Below, in pieces: positions 44,020 to 54,527 of a stretch of 64,000 bases of DNA. Positions within the stretch are counted from its first letter, which is position 1, and each line of letters begins with the position of its first letter. Where the stretch lies: positions 320,501 to 384,500 of the forward strand of contig CANXME010002154.1 of NCBI GenBank assembly GCA_948144175.1. The letters are read 5' to 3'. Below the pieces are notes generated by a model. It saw only the letters and a program-made list of their open reading frames with translations. It did not search any database and was not told the origin of the DNA. This stretch comes from Closterium sp. NIES-65 (Eukaryota > Streptophyta > Zygnematophyceae > Desmidiales > Closteriaceae). Both the position numbers and the translations under genes were made by a program.

Positions 44020-45165
44020 ATGGAGGTCGATGGAGGTACGGGTAATTTTCTTAGTGCAGCTTTCGAGGACAATGAGACATTTGTAGATCTTCCAGACTGC
44101 CATTTGCCCGATTCCCCGATTGATCTAACTGGGGACCGCGATTGGGACACGGAATTCGCGCCGGCAATTGGGGAAGAAGTGTTCGTGGATGCTCCGGCGG
44201 AATTTCCTTCCTTGAACCCTCAAGTCGGGGTCGAGGGAAACGATGCTGAGGGCGCAATTCCGAGGGGCGGCCAGCGTTCGGGGGTGTGGATTAACCTCAA
44301 GGAAGACGAGGAGGACCCCCACCGAGCCTTGTGGGAGGAGGAATGGGAGGGAAATGCTAGCCGAAGCACGACCTCTGAAGATAACGCCACCACTCGAAAT
44401 ATTTTTGGGGATGCGTCCCGCGGCAATGTCAACGGCCCAGAATCACAGGCATCACCACATGGAAGTGCACATGGGCTCGAATCGCAGGCTGCGCCCAAAG
44501 GAAATGCAGAGGGGCAAGAACCACAGGCTGCGCCACAGGTAAATGCAGAGGGTCGGGAATCACATGCTGCGTCTCAGAGAAATGCAGATGGGCCAGCATC
44601 AGCTACGCAGGAGTCAGTTCGGAAACAGGCCGACATGGGCAGCAGGAAGCGCCGCGCAAAGACGCCTTTCGATTATCTCACGCCAAAATCCAGAAAGGAA
44701 TACGTCCTGTATTGGCAGCACTACAACTTGAGGGTCATCTTGTTCATGTCAACGCTGCCCAAGACAGAGGTTCCAAAGGAAGAGCGTCTAAGTACCGTTA
44801 CACCGGACGACGTTGGACTCCACTTGGGGGAAGACAAAAAGGAGGCGTTGTCAAGTGTGGAACCCGAGGAAGCTTATTTGCACGGGCCCCATGTTTCTGG
44901 ATGGAGGATTCAGAGATACCTGCAGTACATGGCAGACGAAACCCCGGCGCAGGCCGAAATGATGCGGAGAGGCAAAGAAGTGGTGGCTGGGAAGAAGCTC
45001 ATCCCTAGTACGCCGAGCATGATGAAGGCAAAGATGAGCGCCTTGGGCTTCCTCGACAGACTGGAATTTCGTCTCTACAACTACCCAAAGTCCGAAACGG
45101 ATGAGTACATCAGCGAAGCGCGGGAGTACATGAAGCTCAAGCTGAAACAGCTGCACGACAAATAG
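44020..45165 (+). pseudogene. Ndc10/Crypton-like tyrosine recombinase, N-terminal part
   Basis: Open frame of about 380 codons from ATG 44020 (a GTG precedes it). Residues 1-200 are acidic and repetitive (units like SQAAPKGNAEGQE). Residues 205-380 hold a basic patch (RKRRAKTPFDYLTPKSRKEY) and a helical region (SGWRIQRYLQYMADE ... STPSMMKAKMSALGFLDRLE) that looks like the DNA-clamping N-terminal domain of tyrosine recombinases. It stops at TAG 45163-45165, eight bases before a good donor GTGAGT; a CAG-to-TAG change would explain this. The catalytic part follows downstream in the same direction. Confidence 0.6.
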
Positions 45166-45261
45166 GTTGCGTGAGTATTGACACACCTTTTGGCCACTCA
45201 GTTAATCAAAATTTCACTTCCTAATCGCATTCCATGTGAATCTCTGCAGGGAGGGCACAGA

Positions 45262-46675
45262 TTAGCACAGAAACTTGCTGGACGATTGCTACACGGCAGA
45301 GCAGTATCAAAAGCACCTTCTGAGGGACATGAAAACGTTGTACCAGAGGGCCAGGGTTGCACTATCAGAAAGTCTCTGGCGGTGTTTTGCGGTGTAGGTG
45401 ATGATTCAGCTCGCACATCAAATGTTGGGGAGGGGAAGCAACATTCGTGCTCTTTGTTTCGCCAACATGTTTGTCCGGCATACGCGTAGCAGCACGGCCG
45501 TCCCATAGCCAGAAGGATCTCCCTGTAATTGTTTTCGCCTCTCAAAAATCCAAGACGAATTCGACCAACAAGCTGACCCACCAATTCTTGGCCCGGCACA
45601 TTTACTTCGCGCTCTGCGGTGTTGGTGGCCTTTTTTTGTGGATTCATTTCATCTACGACCTCGTGCCGATTTGATTCGGCACGGACATCGTTCCGCCCCT
45701 GGACTTCACCGACCCACTCCGGTGGTAAAAAAAGCACATTTTTTTCCCATTGAGGCACGGAAGGGAACAATTGCAGGAAGAGCTTCTGTACGTGACTCAC
45801 AACAACTGGATTGATTGGGTCATGAATGACGTAGCTAAATTGCCCTGGCGGATGAGCAAAAAGACCCACGTGTTTCGCCGGTCGGGAGCCCAAGGCCTGA
45901 GCGACGATCGCTGTTCTGACCCTGACATCAACGCCTGCGGAGGCTGGGAGCAGGGTGAGATGCAAAAATCCTACGTTGTGGGAATTCCGTTTTGGCCTGT
46001 CTTGATGATGGCCGGATTCAGTGGGGAACCGGCAGACTACTACATTGGCAGAGCGCACGCCGAGCTTGACGACCCTGTCGAGTGGGAGAAGTTGCAGGCC
46101 CTCTTCAAGAAGTACATCTTCTTGCGCCTCGAATCTCAGTTGGCAGAGGTATAGCCAGCTTTTAGCTGTTGCCTGATTTTGTTACGCGTGTCAGAGCTCA
46201 CTCTTCTCTCTGTCCTATCGTCTCAGGTCGATAAGTACAACGAAGACAATCCAGAGAAGATGCACCTCTTGGGCAGAAGCTTTTTGGAGGCTCTTGCGAA
46301 CCCTGGGCGAGACATCGTGGCACAGGACCTTGCCATGTGGTGGTTCTACTGCCCCGATCACAACAAGCTGTTTGACGGTACAAGACGGCCATGCGAGTGC
46401 CAGCGCCACCCGTACACGGACATGAACCCGCTCTACCGCCACCCACTGTTTCAGAAGTGGGCCATCAAAGTTGCAATCATGCACAAGAATGGCATTGAAC
46501 TTCGTGAAGCCCGAGGCAGCTCTGCAGCCGCTGTAAGTGCAATAGTTATCTGATCGGTACTTACATTTCGGCAAATTTGACGATGTCTGAAAACCCTCGT
46601 CCGTTTTTCCGCAGGATGCGATCTACAAGCTGAACTCTATGCGAAAGTTCCAAAAGCTCCTCGTAGAGAACAACT
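45262..46675 (+). pseudogene. Ndc10/Crypton-like tyrosine recombinase, catalytic part
   Basis: The segment from 45262 reads LDDCYTAEQYQKHLLRDMK, meets TAG 45395-45397, resumes as MIQLAHQMLGRGSNIRALCF (first catalytic Arg region), shifts frame near 45496 and stops at 45675. From about 45750 a clean exon holds KTHVFRRSGAQ (the HxxR box), GGWEQGEMQKSYVVGIP (Trp for the second His, then the Tyr nucleophile) and FWPVLMMAGF, the signature of the Ndc10_II / Crypton recombinase fold. Introns at 46149-46226 and 46533-46614 have GT-AG ends and keep frame. The last exon is cut at codon level by the copia A2 insertion after LLVENN and resumes at 54106. Confidence 0.75.
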
Positions 46676-47021
46676 TGTGATAGTAGGAAAACAGGAATGA
46701 ATGAACTATGAATGAAAGCAGTACAAATATGAAACCCTAACTGGGTTGTACCCCCTATGGGATACCCCACTACAGCCTACACAGCAGTATAAGCTATAGA
46801 TATGTTCTGACACACCCCCATAGGCAAAGTGGGGGAGAACAAGGGGTCACAAGACCAGTCAAGCAAGACAAAGCAAAGCTCAGGGTGGATCACAAAGTCA
46901 CCACACAGTCCGAGCACAAGAGTGAGGCCAAAGGCCAGTTCACAAGCAAGAGTACAGACATATATATAAAGCTAGACAAGCAAGAGCAGGTATATATATA
47001 TATGTCACAGTACAAGTGAAG

Positions 47022-50000
47022 TCAAGAGGAGAGCAAGTGAGGCAAGACAGGCACAAGACCCAGCTGGGTGCAGAAGCGCTGATGGTCACAAGGCGCAAGT
47101 GCCTTGGTGAACACATCAGCAGTGTTGGCCTCAGAGGCCACGTACGCAAGTCGCAACTGACCACGCTGCTGCAGCTCACGAGCAAGGAAGTAGCGGAGAG
47201 CAATGTGCTTCGTTCTGTGCTCCAAGCGCTGCTCTCGACACAAGGCCAGCATAGCCTTGTTGTCTACGTACAGCACTGGAGGAGAACGAGGCGGCTCTCC
47301 AAGGTCAGTCAGCAGGTAGGTGAGCCAGCGAAGCTCCTGTGCAGCCATGGCCCCGGCGTAGATCTCAGCCTCACAACTGGAGCCGAGAACCGAAGACGAG
47401 CGAGTAGACCGCCACGAGACAGAGCCGGAACCAAGGCTGAAGGTGTAACCCTGTGACGACCGCTGCGTAGCCTGGTCGTCAGCCCAAGACGCGTCCGCGT
47501 GGCCGGTAAGGACCACTGGACTCCGCCCTCCAAGCACTAGCCCCATGCCTGACGTACTGCACAGGTAGCGCAATACCCTCTTCGCTGCAGCCATGTGCTC
47601 CGGTCTGTGTCTCCCAGGAGCAACATAGCGTGCAAGAATGCTCAGAGGGTATGCAAGGTCAGGTCGTGTGCAGGTCATCAGGTACATGAGGCAGCCAACA
47701 AGCTCCGCATACGGACCACTCGACTCTACGGACTCATCCGAAGGCAGAGCTGAGAGTGAGTGGCGAGTAGGCAGAGGAGTGGCCTGAGGCGAGGAGTACG
47801 TGAAGCCGAAGCGCTGAAGGACCTGCTGCACCATGTGTGACTGAGTCAAGGTAATGGTGCGGCGTGCTCTGTCCCGAGTGATCTGCAAGCCAAGGTAGCT
47901 GCGCAGTTCACCCAGGTCTGTGCACGTGTGTCTCTTCAACAGCTCGGACTTCACGTAGGCGAGTCCAGCAGTGTCCGCTGTGGCAAAGACCAGGTCGTCG
48001 ACGTACACGAGGATGTAGAACGGCGGCAGGGAAGTGTCGGTGCGAAGAAACAGCGACGGGTCAGCAGTAGAAGGAGCAAACCCAAGAGCCGCAAGCGTAG
48101 TCCTCAGTGTGTCGTGCCACTCACGCGGTGCCTGGCGGAGACCGTAGACTGGCCGTCGGAGGCTCCACTGGGTGCCAGGAGGGAAAGTCCCAGTGAAGCC
48201 AGGTGGACGGCGAAGCCAGATCTCCTCGTGCAGGCTACCCTGCAAGAACGCAGTGCTGAAGTCGAGAGAGTGAAGCTCGTAGTCGCGCTGAGCGGCTATG
48301 TGCAGCAGCACCCGAAGAGTAGTCATCTTCGGGGTGGGAGAGAAGGTCTGAAAGTAGTCAACTCCCTGCCGCTGACTGAAGCCACGAGCAACGTACCGTG
48401 CCTTGAAGACAGGTGGAGAGCCCGGCGGCCGCTTCACCCTGAAGATCCACATGCCACTGACGATGTTCGCCCCAGGAGGGGGAACCGCGTCAACGTAGGT
48501 GCCTGTGGACTTCCAGGAAGCCATCTCTGCATCCATAGCTGCCTGCCACTGAGAGGAGTAGGGACCCTCTACGGCCTCCGCGTAAGAACGCGGAGTCGGG
48601 ATGTCTAGTGCATCCGGGTCTCCCTCAGGGGCAAGCAGTACAGACGCGAGATGAGGTGAAGCAGCCGCTAGACACTGTAACTCCTCCTGCCTGTCCTCTA
48701 GGACGTCCGTGCCAAGAGCACACTCACCCCCGACGGACGGAGGACAGACAGACGCAGACTCAGCAACAAGACTAGCAGCGTAGTCGAGACGACAGCGAGC
48801 AGCAAAGTCGACGAGCTCAGCGACTAGAGCAGACGCAGCAGTGGACTCAAAAGAGGGGTCAGTGACGACAGTAGCAAGCAGACGCGTGACAGTGGGACTG
48901 GCAGCACGAAGAGAGTCCGACTCAGGGTCCGCAAGCGCAGGAAGAGAGGACTCAGGAGGAGAAGGCAAAGGGGCACGCAGAGGAGCAGTGGACGGACGTA
49001 AAGACATCCGGTGCGTGCCAGGGACAGGAGGAGGACGCTGACGCGAACTGCGACCACTAGCGCGAGCAGCACGAACAGGCGACGCGGGACGAGACGCAGG
49101 CTCACGACGCTCAGCAAGACCTCCAGTAGGACCAGTGTAAGGAGAGGGAGCAGGCAGCGGAGAGGAAGGCTCCAGTAGGGGCTGCGACTGGACAGGCGGT
49201 GGACCCTCTACTGGAGGAGAAAGACCAAGAACCTGCTGAAGGAGCGGAACGAAGTACGGCCGAGGCCGCGCGGCAGCTCCAGACTCAGCAGGGACAGCAC
49301 CAGCACCCTCAGCGACAGCACCAGCGCCACCCACACCTCCAGCGGCAGGACCAACAGCAGCAGGCTCAGCACGAACGCCCTCAGCAGCTCCAGCTCCAGG
49401 AGGACCTGCAGGGCCAGCAGCTCCGGGACCGGCTGCACCCGCACCCTCGACGGTCGAAGAAGCTCCAGCTCCAGCTCCAGCAGCACCTCCAGACTCAGCA
49501 GCACGCCTCCAGCGGCGAGCGAACCACTCGCGCAGCTCCTGTGGAGAGAGGGGCTCCCGGCGAGACGCAGCAGCAGGAGAAACCCCAGGCTCAGCAGCTC
49601 CAGACGCAGCACCCCCAGGCTCAGCAGCTCCCGACCCAGCACCCCCAGACCCAGCACCTCCAGGCACAGCACCCCCCGGCTCAGCACCCCCAGGCTCCGC
49701 ACCCTCCGCAGTAGCACCCTCAGGCCCAGCACCCCCAGCAGTAGCACCCCCAGGCTCAGCACCCCCGCGCACAGCACCCCCAGAGTCAGCACCCCCAGGC
49801 TCAGCACCCGCAGCAGCACCAGAGTCACCAGTAACCTCGACCGGGTCAACGGCGTCTACCTGGGACACACCTGAGGGGGCAGGAACCTGAGGGGGGAGGG
49901 GGTCTACCGGGGGGGGAACCGGCACAAGGAAGTCCGGGGGAGGGGGGAGGGAAGGAGTGCGGTAGGGGAAGAGACGGTAGAAGGGGACTGACTCGTCGAA

Positions 50001-52898
50001 CGTGACGTCCTGGGAGGACAGAACACGACGAGAGGAGGGGTGGTAAAACTGCCACCCTGGGCCGTCAGTGGGGAAGCCAAGGAAGACACAGGGAGCAGCA
50101 CGAGGGGACAGCTTGTCCGCAGACAAGTCGCGGACAAACGCCCGAGATCCCCAGACACGGAACACAGACGCATCGCCAACCTTCCCCGTCCACAGCAAGG
50201 CTGGGGACATCGCTGGCCGAGAGACCCGGGGGTGAAGGTTGAGCTGATGCGCCGCGTACCTCACCGCAAACGGCCACAGAAAATGGGGGGCAGCCGCATG
50301 CATCATGGACGTACGAGCGACATCCATGACCATGCCAATGCGGCGCTCAGCAATCCCATTTTGCTGTGGTGAGTCCGGAAGCGTGAAGGTCTGGCGGATC
50401 CCCCGTGCACGACAGTAGTCTCGCAGAAGGCGAGAAGAGAACTCTCCGCCTCTGTCAGAGTGCAGACGCAGAACAGGAAAGTCCGAGCCGAAGCTCTTCC
50501 TGAGCTGGAGACGAGCCTCGCGGATCCAGTCGATCAGCACCTCAGTGACCGCACCCTTGCTGCGCAAGGGGAGGACTGTGGTGTAACGCGAGTAGTCGTC
50601 AACCACCAACAGGAAGTAGCGCTCGTAACCCTGCCCACGGACGGGGGCTGGGCCCCACACATCCATGTGAAGCGTCTGCAGGGGAGCCTCTGTCGGGGGG
50701 AAGTGGGAGGAGTGAGGAGTAGCCCGGAGGCGACCCTCGACACAGGGGACACAGGAAGGTCCTGGCCCGGAGGGGAGAGGAGGGAGAGACTGGGGAAGAC
50801 CAGAGACAAGGACACGGGAAGCCATGCTCCGAAGACGGGGCAAGGAGGGGTGGCCAAGACGGTGGTGCCACAGGAGAGTCTCGTGAGACAGGAGGCGACA
50901 AGAACAGGGGGCAGACTCAGGACCTGACCGGGACGCAGCAGCAAGTACCTGACTCGACGCAGCCACCTGACCAGACGCAGGGACAGGAGGAGACTCAACG
51001 GTCAGGGTGTAGAGACTCGACCCCGGCCGACGTGAGAACGTGGCCAGGTGTCGGCCTGTGCGAGCCTCCGTGCAGTGGGTCACCCTCTGACGCGCAGGAG
51101 TGAACTGGTGAACACCCCCATCCTGCAGGTCCGCTCCACTCACCAAGTTCGTAGAGAACGAGGGAAGGTACAGACCCGACAGGGTGCCCGAAGGGGCAGC
51201 CGGACACGGGAGGACAGTGGAGAAGTGAGACAGGACAGGACCCCCAGAGGGGTCAGCAAGGGAGACCGCAACCGGCCTGGCGAGCGGCGAAAGGGTAGTG
51301 CGGTCTCGAAAGAAGGAGCGAGAAGCTCCGGAGTCAAGTGTGAAAGTGAGGGAGGACGAGGACGACTCAGTACCTGAGAGCGCAGTCTCACCAGTACCTG
51401 AGAGCGCAGACGCACTGGCACCTAGAGCAGCAGCCTCACAAGCACCTAGCGCAGCAGTACCAATGCCCGGGTCGGGCTGAAAACACCGGTAACCCTCATT
51501 CTCCTCACTATAATCCACAACATACATAGCAGTAAGGATAGCATCAAAATCAAGATCAAAGATCGCTACACCAGCCCTGAGAAGCTCATCCCAGCGAGGG
51601 ATCTCACTAGCCCCAGGGAACTGCTGACGCCAAGCGTCCGTCAGGCGGCCAAAGCAGCGCTGGGTGGCGTGGGCACCCCCACACTGCTCACCCGCGCGGT
51701 CGCCGGAACGAAGAACGTAGGTGCAGGGACCAGTACCCCCACCCCTCTGACGCCCAGCGTACCACTCACGAAGCTGCTGAGGCGAAGGGATGTCCCGCGA
51801 GCGCTGCTGCTGCTGCCGGTGCGAGCGCTGGCCACCACCACCGCCGCTACGCTGCTGGGTACCACCCCGACCAGCTCCACCTCCTACACCACTACTGCCT
51901 CCTCCGCTGCCGCCTCCACTGCCTCCACCTCCGCCGCCTCCACCTCCGCCGCTGCCTCCACCACCACCGCTGGCACCACCACCACCGTCTCCGCCGCTGC
52001 TGCCGCCACCACCACCACCATCCCCGCCACTAGCCCCGCCGCCACCCCCACTCCCTCCGCCGCCACCGCCGCCACCGCCACCGCCCCCTCCAGCTCCACC
52101 CGCGCCCTTGCCCCCCTTGCCCTTGCTGGAGCGACGTCTCCCACTAGGGGCAGACGCCGCGCCGACCGACTCAAGACCAAGCAGGTCGGCAGCAGCAGCA
52201 GAGGCAACAGAGGGCAGCAAGGGGGAAGGAGAGCACCCCTCAAAGATGGGGGTGCGAGGGTCACCACGAGAAGCACCTACAGCGACTATGCTCTTCTCCG
52301 CTGCAAGGAGGGCCTTCTCGAGGAGGTCGACGGTGAGAGTGGTGGGACAGACTGCGAGAAAGTGGTCCCTGACGACGCGAAGGGAGTCAGGGAGGCGTGC
52401 GACTACGTAGTAGAGAGCGATGTACATGGGGGGGGGGTTCTTAGCGCAGAACTCAGCAGGAAGGGCGGCGCGGTAGCGAGTGTCACTAGTGCGGAGGTGC
52501 GTAATGAGGTCAGCGACAGTGGGAAAGGCAGAGAGGTCAGGAAAGAGGTAGGGAAGCATGAGACGGCTCAGTGCAGCAGTGGCAGGGGAGGAGTAGCGCG
52601 CAACTACAGCGTCGTACAAGGTCTGAGCACTCTTGTACTGACTAAAGTGCGCACGCTCAGAGGTAGGGAGGTGGCGACGCACAGCAAGACGTGCAGCAGC
52701 ATCGCGGGTGGCCCACTTAGAGCGGACAGCGGGATCAGCATCAGCAGCAGGGGCAGGAGAGGCGCCAGAGGTGAGGTCAAAGAGAGAAAGGTCGTCAGCC
52801 CTGTCGCACTGTAAGAACAGCTGCAGGTCGTCTAACCAGACCTCAAAATCAATGGCGCGACCCTCAGCGTCAAAAGCTAGGACACTAGGGGTAGCCAT
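47022..52898 (-). CDS. Copia Gag-Pol polyprotein, intact
   Basis: About 1,958 residues; start chosen at 52898 (MATPSVLAF), the start conserved in the copy at 58069. Rough order: Gag core 1-230 (FEVWLDDLQLFLQ, FPTVADLITHL); Gly-rich 260-370; variant zinc motif about 390 (C-X13-C-X3-H-X4-C); protease FTLDSGASRSFF about 520; GAG_pre-integrase HHRLGHPS / CVPC about 670-715; integrase with Asp about 740 (MDVWGP), Asp about 812 (LHSDRGGEF), Glu about 849 (GIAERRIG); Gly/Ala/Glu/Pro repeat linker about 1,000-1,400; RT about 1,454-1,700 with YVDD about 1,632; RNase H about 1,800-1,958 with DASWADD and SSCEAEIYAGA. Gag and Pol share one frame, as in many plant copia elements. All catalytic residues seem present. 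Confidence 0.93.
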   Translation of the reverse strand: MATPSVLAFDAEGRAIDFEVWLDDLQLFLQCDRADDLSLFDLTSGASPAPAADADPAVRSKWATRDAAARLAVRRHLPTSERAHFSQYKSAQTLYDAVVARYSSPATAALSRLMLPYLFPDLSAFPTVADLITHLRTSDTRYRAALPAEFCAKNPPPMYIALYYVVARLPDSLRVVRDHFLAVCPTTLTVDLLEKALLAAEKSIVAVGASRGDPRTPIFEGCSPSPLLPSVASAAAADLLGLESVGAASAPSGRRRSSKGKGGKGAGGAGGGGGGGGGGGGGSGGGGGASGGDGGGGGGSSGGDGGGGASGGGGGSGGGGGGGGGGSGGGSGGGSSGVGGGAGRGGTQQRSGGGGGQRSHRQQQQRSRDIPSPQQLREWYAGRQRGGGTGPCTYVLRSGDRAGEQCGGAHATQRCFGRLTDAWRQQFPGASEIPRWDELLRAGVAIFDLDFDAILTAMYVVDYSEENEGYRCFQPDPGIGTAALGACEAAALGASASALSGTGETALSGTESSSSSLTFTLDSGASRSFFRDRTTLSPLARPVAVSLADPSGGPVLSHFSTVLPCPAAPSGTLSGLYLPSFSTNLVSGADLQDGGVHQFTPARQRVTHCTEARTGRHLATFSRRPGSSLYTLTVESPPVPASGQVAASSQVLAAASRSGPESAPCSCRLLSHETLLWHHRLGHPSLPRLRSMASRVLVSGLPQSLPPLPSGPGPSCVPCVEGRLRATPHSSHFPPTEAPLQTLHMDVWGPAPVRGQGYERYFLLVVDDYSRYTTVLPLRSKGAVTEVLIDWIREARLQLRKSFGSDFPVLRLHSDRGGEFSSRLLRDYCRARGIRQTFTLPDSPQQNGIAERRIGMVMDVARTSMMHAAAPHFLWPFAVRYAAHQLNLHPRVSRPAMSPALLWTGKVGDASVFRVWGSRAFVRDLSADKLSPRAAPCVFLGFPTDGPGWQFYHPSSRRVLSSQDVTFDESVPFYRLFPYRTPSLPPPPDFLVPVPPPVDPLPPQVPAPSGVSQVDAVDPVEVTGDSGAAAGAEPGGADSGGAVRGGAEPGGATAGGAGPEGATAEGAEPGGAEPGGAVPGGAGSGGAGSGAAEPGGAASGAAEPGVSPAAASRREPLSPQELREWFARRWRRAAESGGAAGAGAGASSTVEGAGAAGPGAAGPAGPPGAGAAEGVRAEPAAVGPAAGGVGGAGAVAEGAGAVPAESGAAARPRPYFVPLLQQVLGLSPPVEGPPPVQSQPLLEPSSPLPAPSPYTGPTGGLAERREPASRPASPVRAARASGRSSRQRPPPVPGTHRMSLRPSTAPLRAPLPSPPESSLPALADPESDSLRAASPTVTRLLATVVTDPSFESTAASALVAELVDFAARCRLDYAASLVAESASVCPPSVGGECALGTDVLEDRQEELQCLAAASPHLASVLLAPEGDPDALDIPTPRSYAEAVEGPYSSQWQAAMDAEMASWKSTGTYVDAVPPPGANIVSGMWIFRVKRPPGSPPVFKARYVARGFSQRQGVDYFQTFSPTPKMTTLRVLLHIAAQRDYELHSLDFSTAFLQGSLHEEIWLRRPPGFTGTFPPGTQWSLRRPVYGLRQAPREWHDTLRTTLAALGFAPSTADPSLFLRTDTSLPPFYILVYVDDLVFATADTAGLAYVKSELLKRHTCTDLGELRSYLGLQITRDRARRTITLTQSHMVQQVLQRFGFTYSSPQATPLPTRHSLSALPSDESVESSGPYAELVGCLMYLMTCTRPDLAYPLSILARYVAPGRHRPEHMAAAKRVLRYLCSTSGMGLVLGGRSPVVLTGHADASWADDQATQRSSQGYTFSLGSGSVSWRSTRSSSVLGSSCEAEIYAGAMAAQELRWLTYLLTDLGEPPRSPPVLYVDNKAMLALCREQRLEHRTKHIALRYFLARELQQRGQLRLAYVASEANTADVFTKALAPCDHQRFCTQLGLVPVLPHLLSS

Positions 52899-52929
52899 GG
52901 TGACGACAGCGACGCAGTGCAAGCAGTAG

Positions 52930-53963
52930 GGAAAGAGCTCGCAGTGTCAGTGGGACAGTGCTCACCAGGCAGGGCAGGTCGTGCAGTCAGCAGAAAGGCG
53001 GCTCAGCGACCGGGCGGCTCGGGTGCACAGCTGCTCGGCTCCCGGGCGGCTCGGCGGCTGGGCGGCTCGGGCGCAGGGCGGCTCGGCTCCCGGGCGGCTC
53101 GGCGGCTGGGCAGCTAGGGTGCAGGGCGGCTCGGCTCCCGGGCGGCTCGGCGGCTGGGCGGCTCGGGTGCAGGGCGGCTCGGCTCCCGGGCGGCTCGGCG
53201 GCAGGGCGGCTCGGGTCCCGGGCGGCTCGGCTGCTGGGGCGGCTCGGCCGGGAGATGCAGCGTCGGGCCGGCAGGTGCAGCGTCGGGCCGGCAGGTGCAG
53301 CGGCGGGCCGGCAGGTGCAAGTGGCGGGCCGTAAGAGGCGGCGGGCCGATGGGTGCAGCGGCGGGCCGGTAGGTGCAGCGGCGAGCCGGCAGGAGCAGCG
53401 GCGGGCCGGCAGGGTGCAGCGGCGGGCCGGCAGGAGCAGCGACGGGCCGGCAGGGTGCAGCGGCGGGCCGTAGAGTGCAGCGGCGGGGCCGTCGGCAGCA
53501 GAGGCGGAGCCGCGTCAGAGGAGGCGGCTTGGCCGCGTCAGGGGAGGCGGCGGGGCCGCGTCAATGGAGGCGGCGGGGCCGCGTCAGGGGAGGCGGCGGA
53601 GTCGCGTCAGGGGAGGCGGCGGGGCCTCGGCAGGGGAGGCGGCGGGGCCGCGTCAGGGGAGGCGGCGGGGCCGCGTCAAGGGAGGCGGCGGGGCCGCGTC
53701 AAGGGAGGCGGCAGGGCCGCGTCAGGGGAGGCGGCGGGGCCGCGTCAGGGGAGGCGGCGGGGCCGCGTCAAGGGAGGCGGCGGGGCCGCGTTAAAGGAGG
53801 CGGCGGGGCCACGTCAGGGGAGGCGGCAAAGCCGCGTCAGAGGAGGCGGCGGGGCCGCGAGTGAAAAGGCGACCCGAGGGGTCGCTAAAAAAAAAGGGCG
53901 CGCCTCGGGGCGCGCGTCGGTGGGCCCAGACAACGGTCCTAAGGTAGGACCCGCTCTATACCA
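52930..53963 (-). repeat. Copia A2 leader minisatellites
   Basis: Three arrays in order: GGCGGCTCGG-type units of 30-60 bp (52990-53250), GGCGGGCCGGCAGGTGCAGC units of about 20 bp (53260-53470), and AGGCGGCGGGGCCGCGTCAG units of 20 bp (53520-53850). They lie between the 5' LTR and Gag, with no supported coding role. Confidence 0.85.
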
Positions 53964-54100
53964 TGTGATAGTAGGAAAACAGGAATGAATGAACTATGAA
54001 TGAAAGCAGTACGAATATGAAACCCTAACTGGGTTGTACCCCCTATGGGATACCCCACTACAGCCTACACAGCAGTATAAGCTATAGATATGTTCTGACA

Positions 54101-54527
54101 CAACTTCTTCCGGACGGAATGTGGTCAGAAGGATCACGAGATTGGAGAGCTGAAGAACAGGCACGCTGCAAGCGAAGAGAGGGAGAAAAAAAGACGCTGA
54201 ACTCGAGCAGCTCAAGAAGAAGCTGGCTGCTCTGAAGGCGCATGCCCCGACCAACGCCCACGCAGATGCTACAAGTCCAGGGACGAGCGCGTCGGCAAAG
54301 GTGGAAGCTGGTGGAGATGTTCCGAAGCCCGAGAAGCCACAAGTCACCACTCCAGTGCGGGCATTTTTCGACCTTGTTAAACCCTGGCGTGACTCGATGG
54401 AGGTCGCAGAGGCATGGGAACACTGGGTGAAGGTGACTTTTTTGATGGACGGAAAGACGCTCCGCCAGCTGCCGACCGAAAAGAGTTTCTACCCCACTTT
54501 CTCTTATATTGAGAAGGGTGTGAAGCA
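54101..54527 (+). pseudogene. Ndc10/Crypton-like protein, C-terminal part (coiled coil and GCR1_C-like)
   Basis: Continues the reading frame broken at 46675 (codons AAC-TTC restored across the CAACT site). After ECGQKDHEIGELKNRH the frame slips at an A7 run (54187-54193), then reads DAELEQLKKKLAALKAHAP, a coiled coil, and VRAFFDLVKPWRDSMEVAEAWEHW followed by FLMDGKTLRQLP and a Tyr/Phe-rich end. The WEHW...LP pattern resembles the GCR1_C domain that closes Ndc10/Crypton-type proteins. It is truncated at about 54527 by copia A3. Confidence 0.65.

Larger units (their letters stand above)
46676..54100 (-). mobile_element. Copia family A element, complete and apparently intact (A2)
   Basis: LTRs 46676-46812 and 53964-54100 (137 bp, one difference seen) with a perfect CAACT duplication at 46671-46675 and 54101-54105. 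The purine tract (CCCCCATA on the plus strand) abuts the left LTR, and a primer-binding site TGGTATAGAGCGGG abuts the right LTR. One uninterrupted Gag-Pol frame lies between. The 1-kb leader (52930-53963) is a GC-rich minisatellite. All signs point to a recent insertion by an element able to move. Confidence 0.95.

Noticed and set aside
52917..53988. Gly/Arg/Ala-rich frames in the copia A2 leader, including a 211-codon one
   Set aside because: They are translations of 20-bp GC-rich minisatellites and are not conserved between copies.
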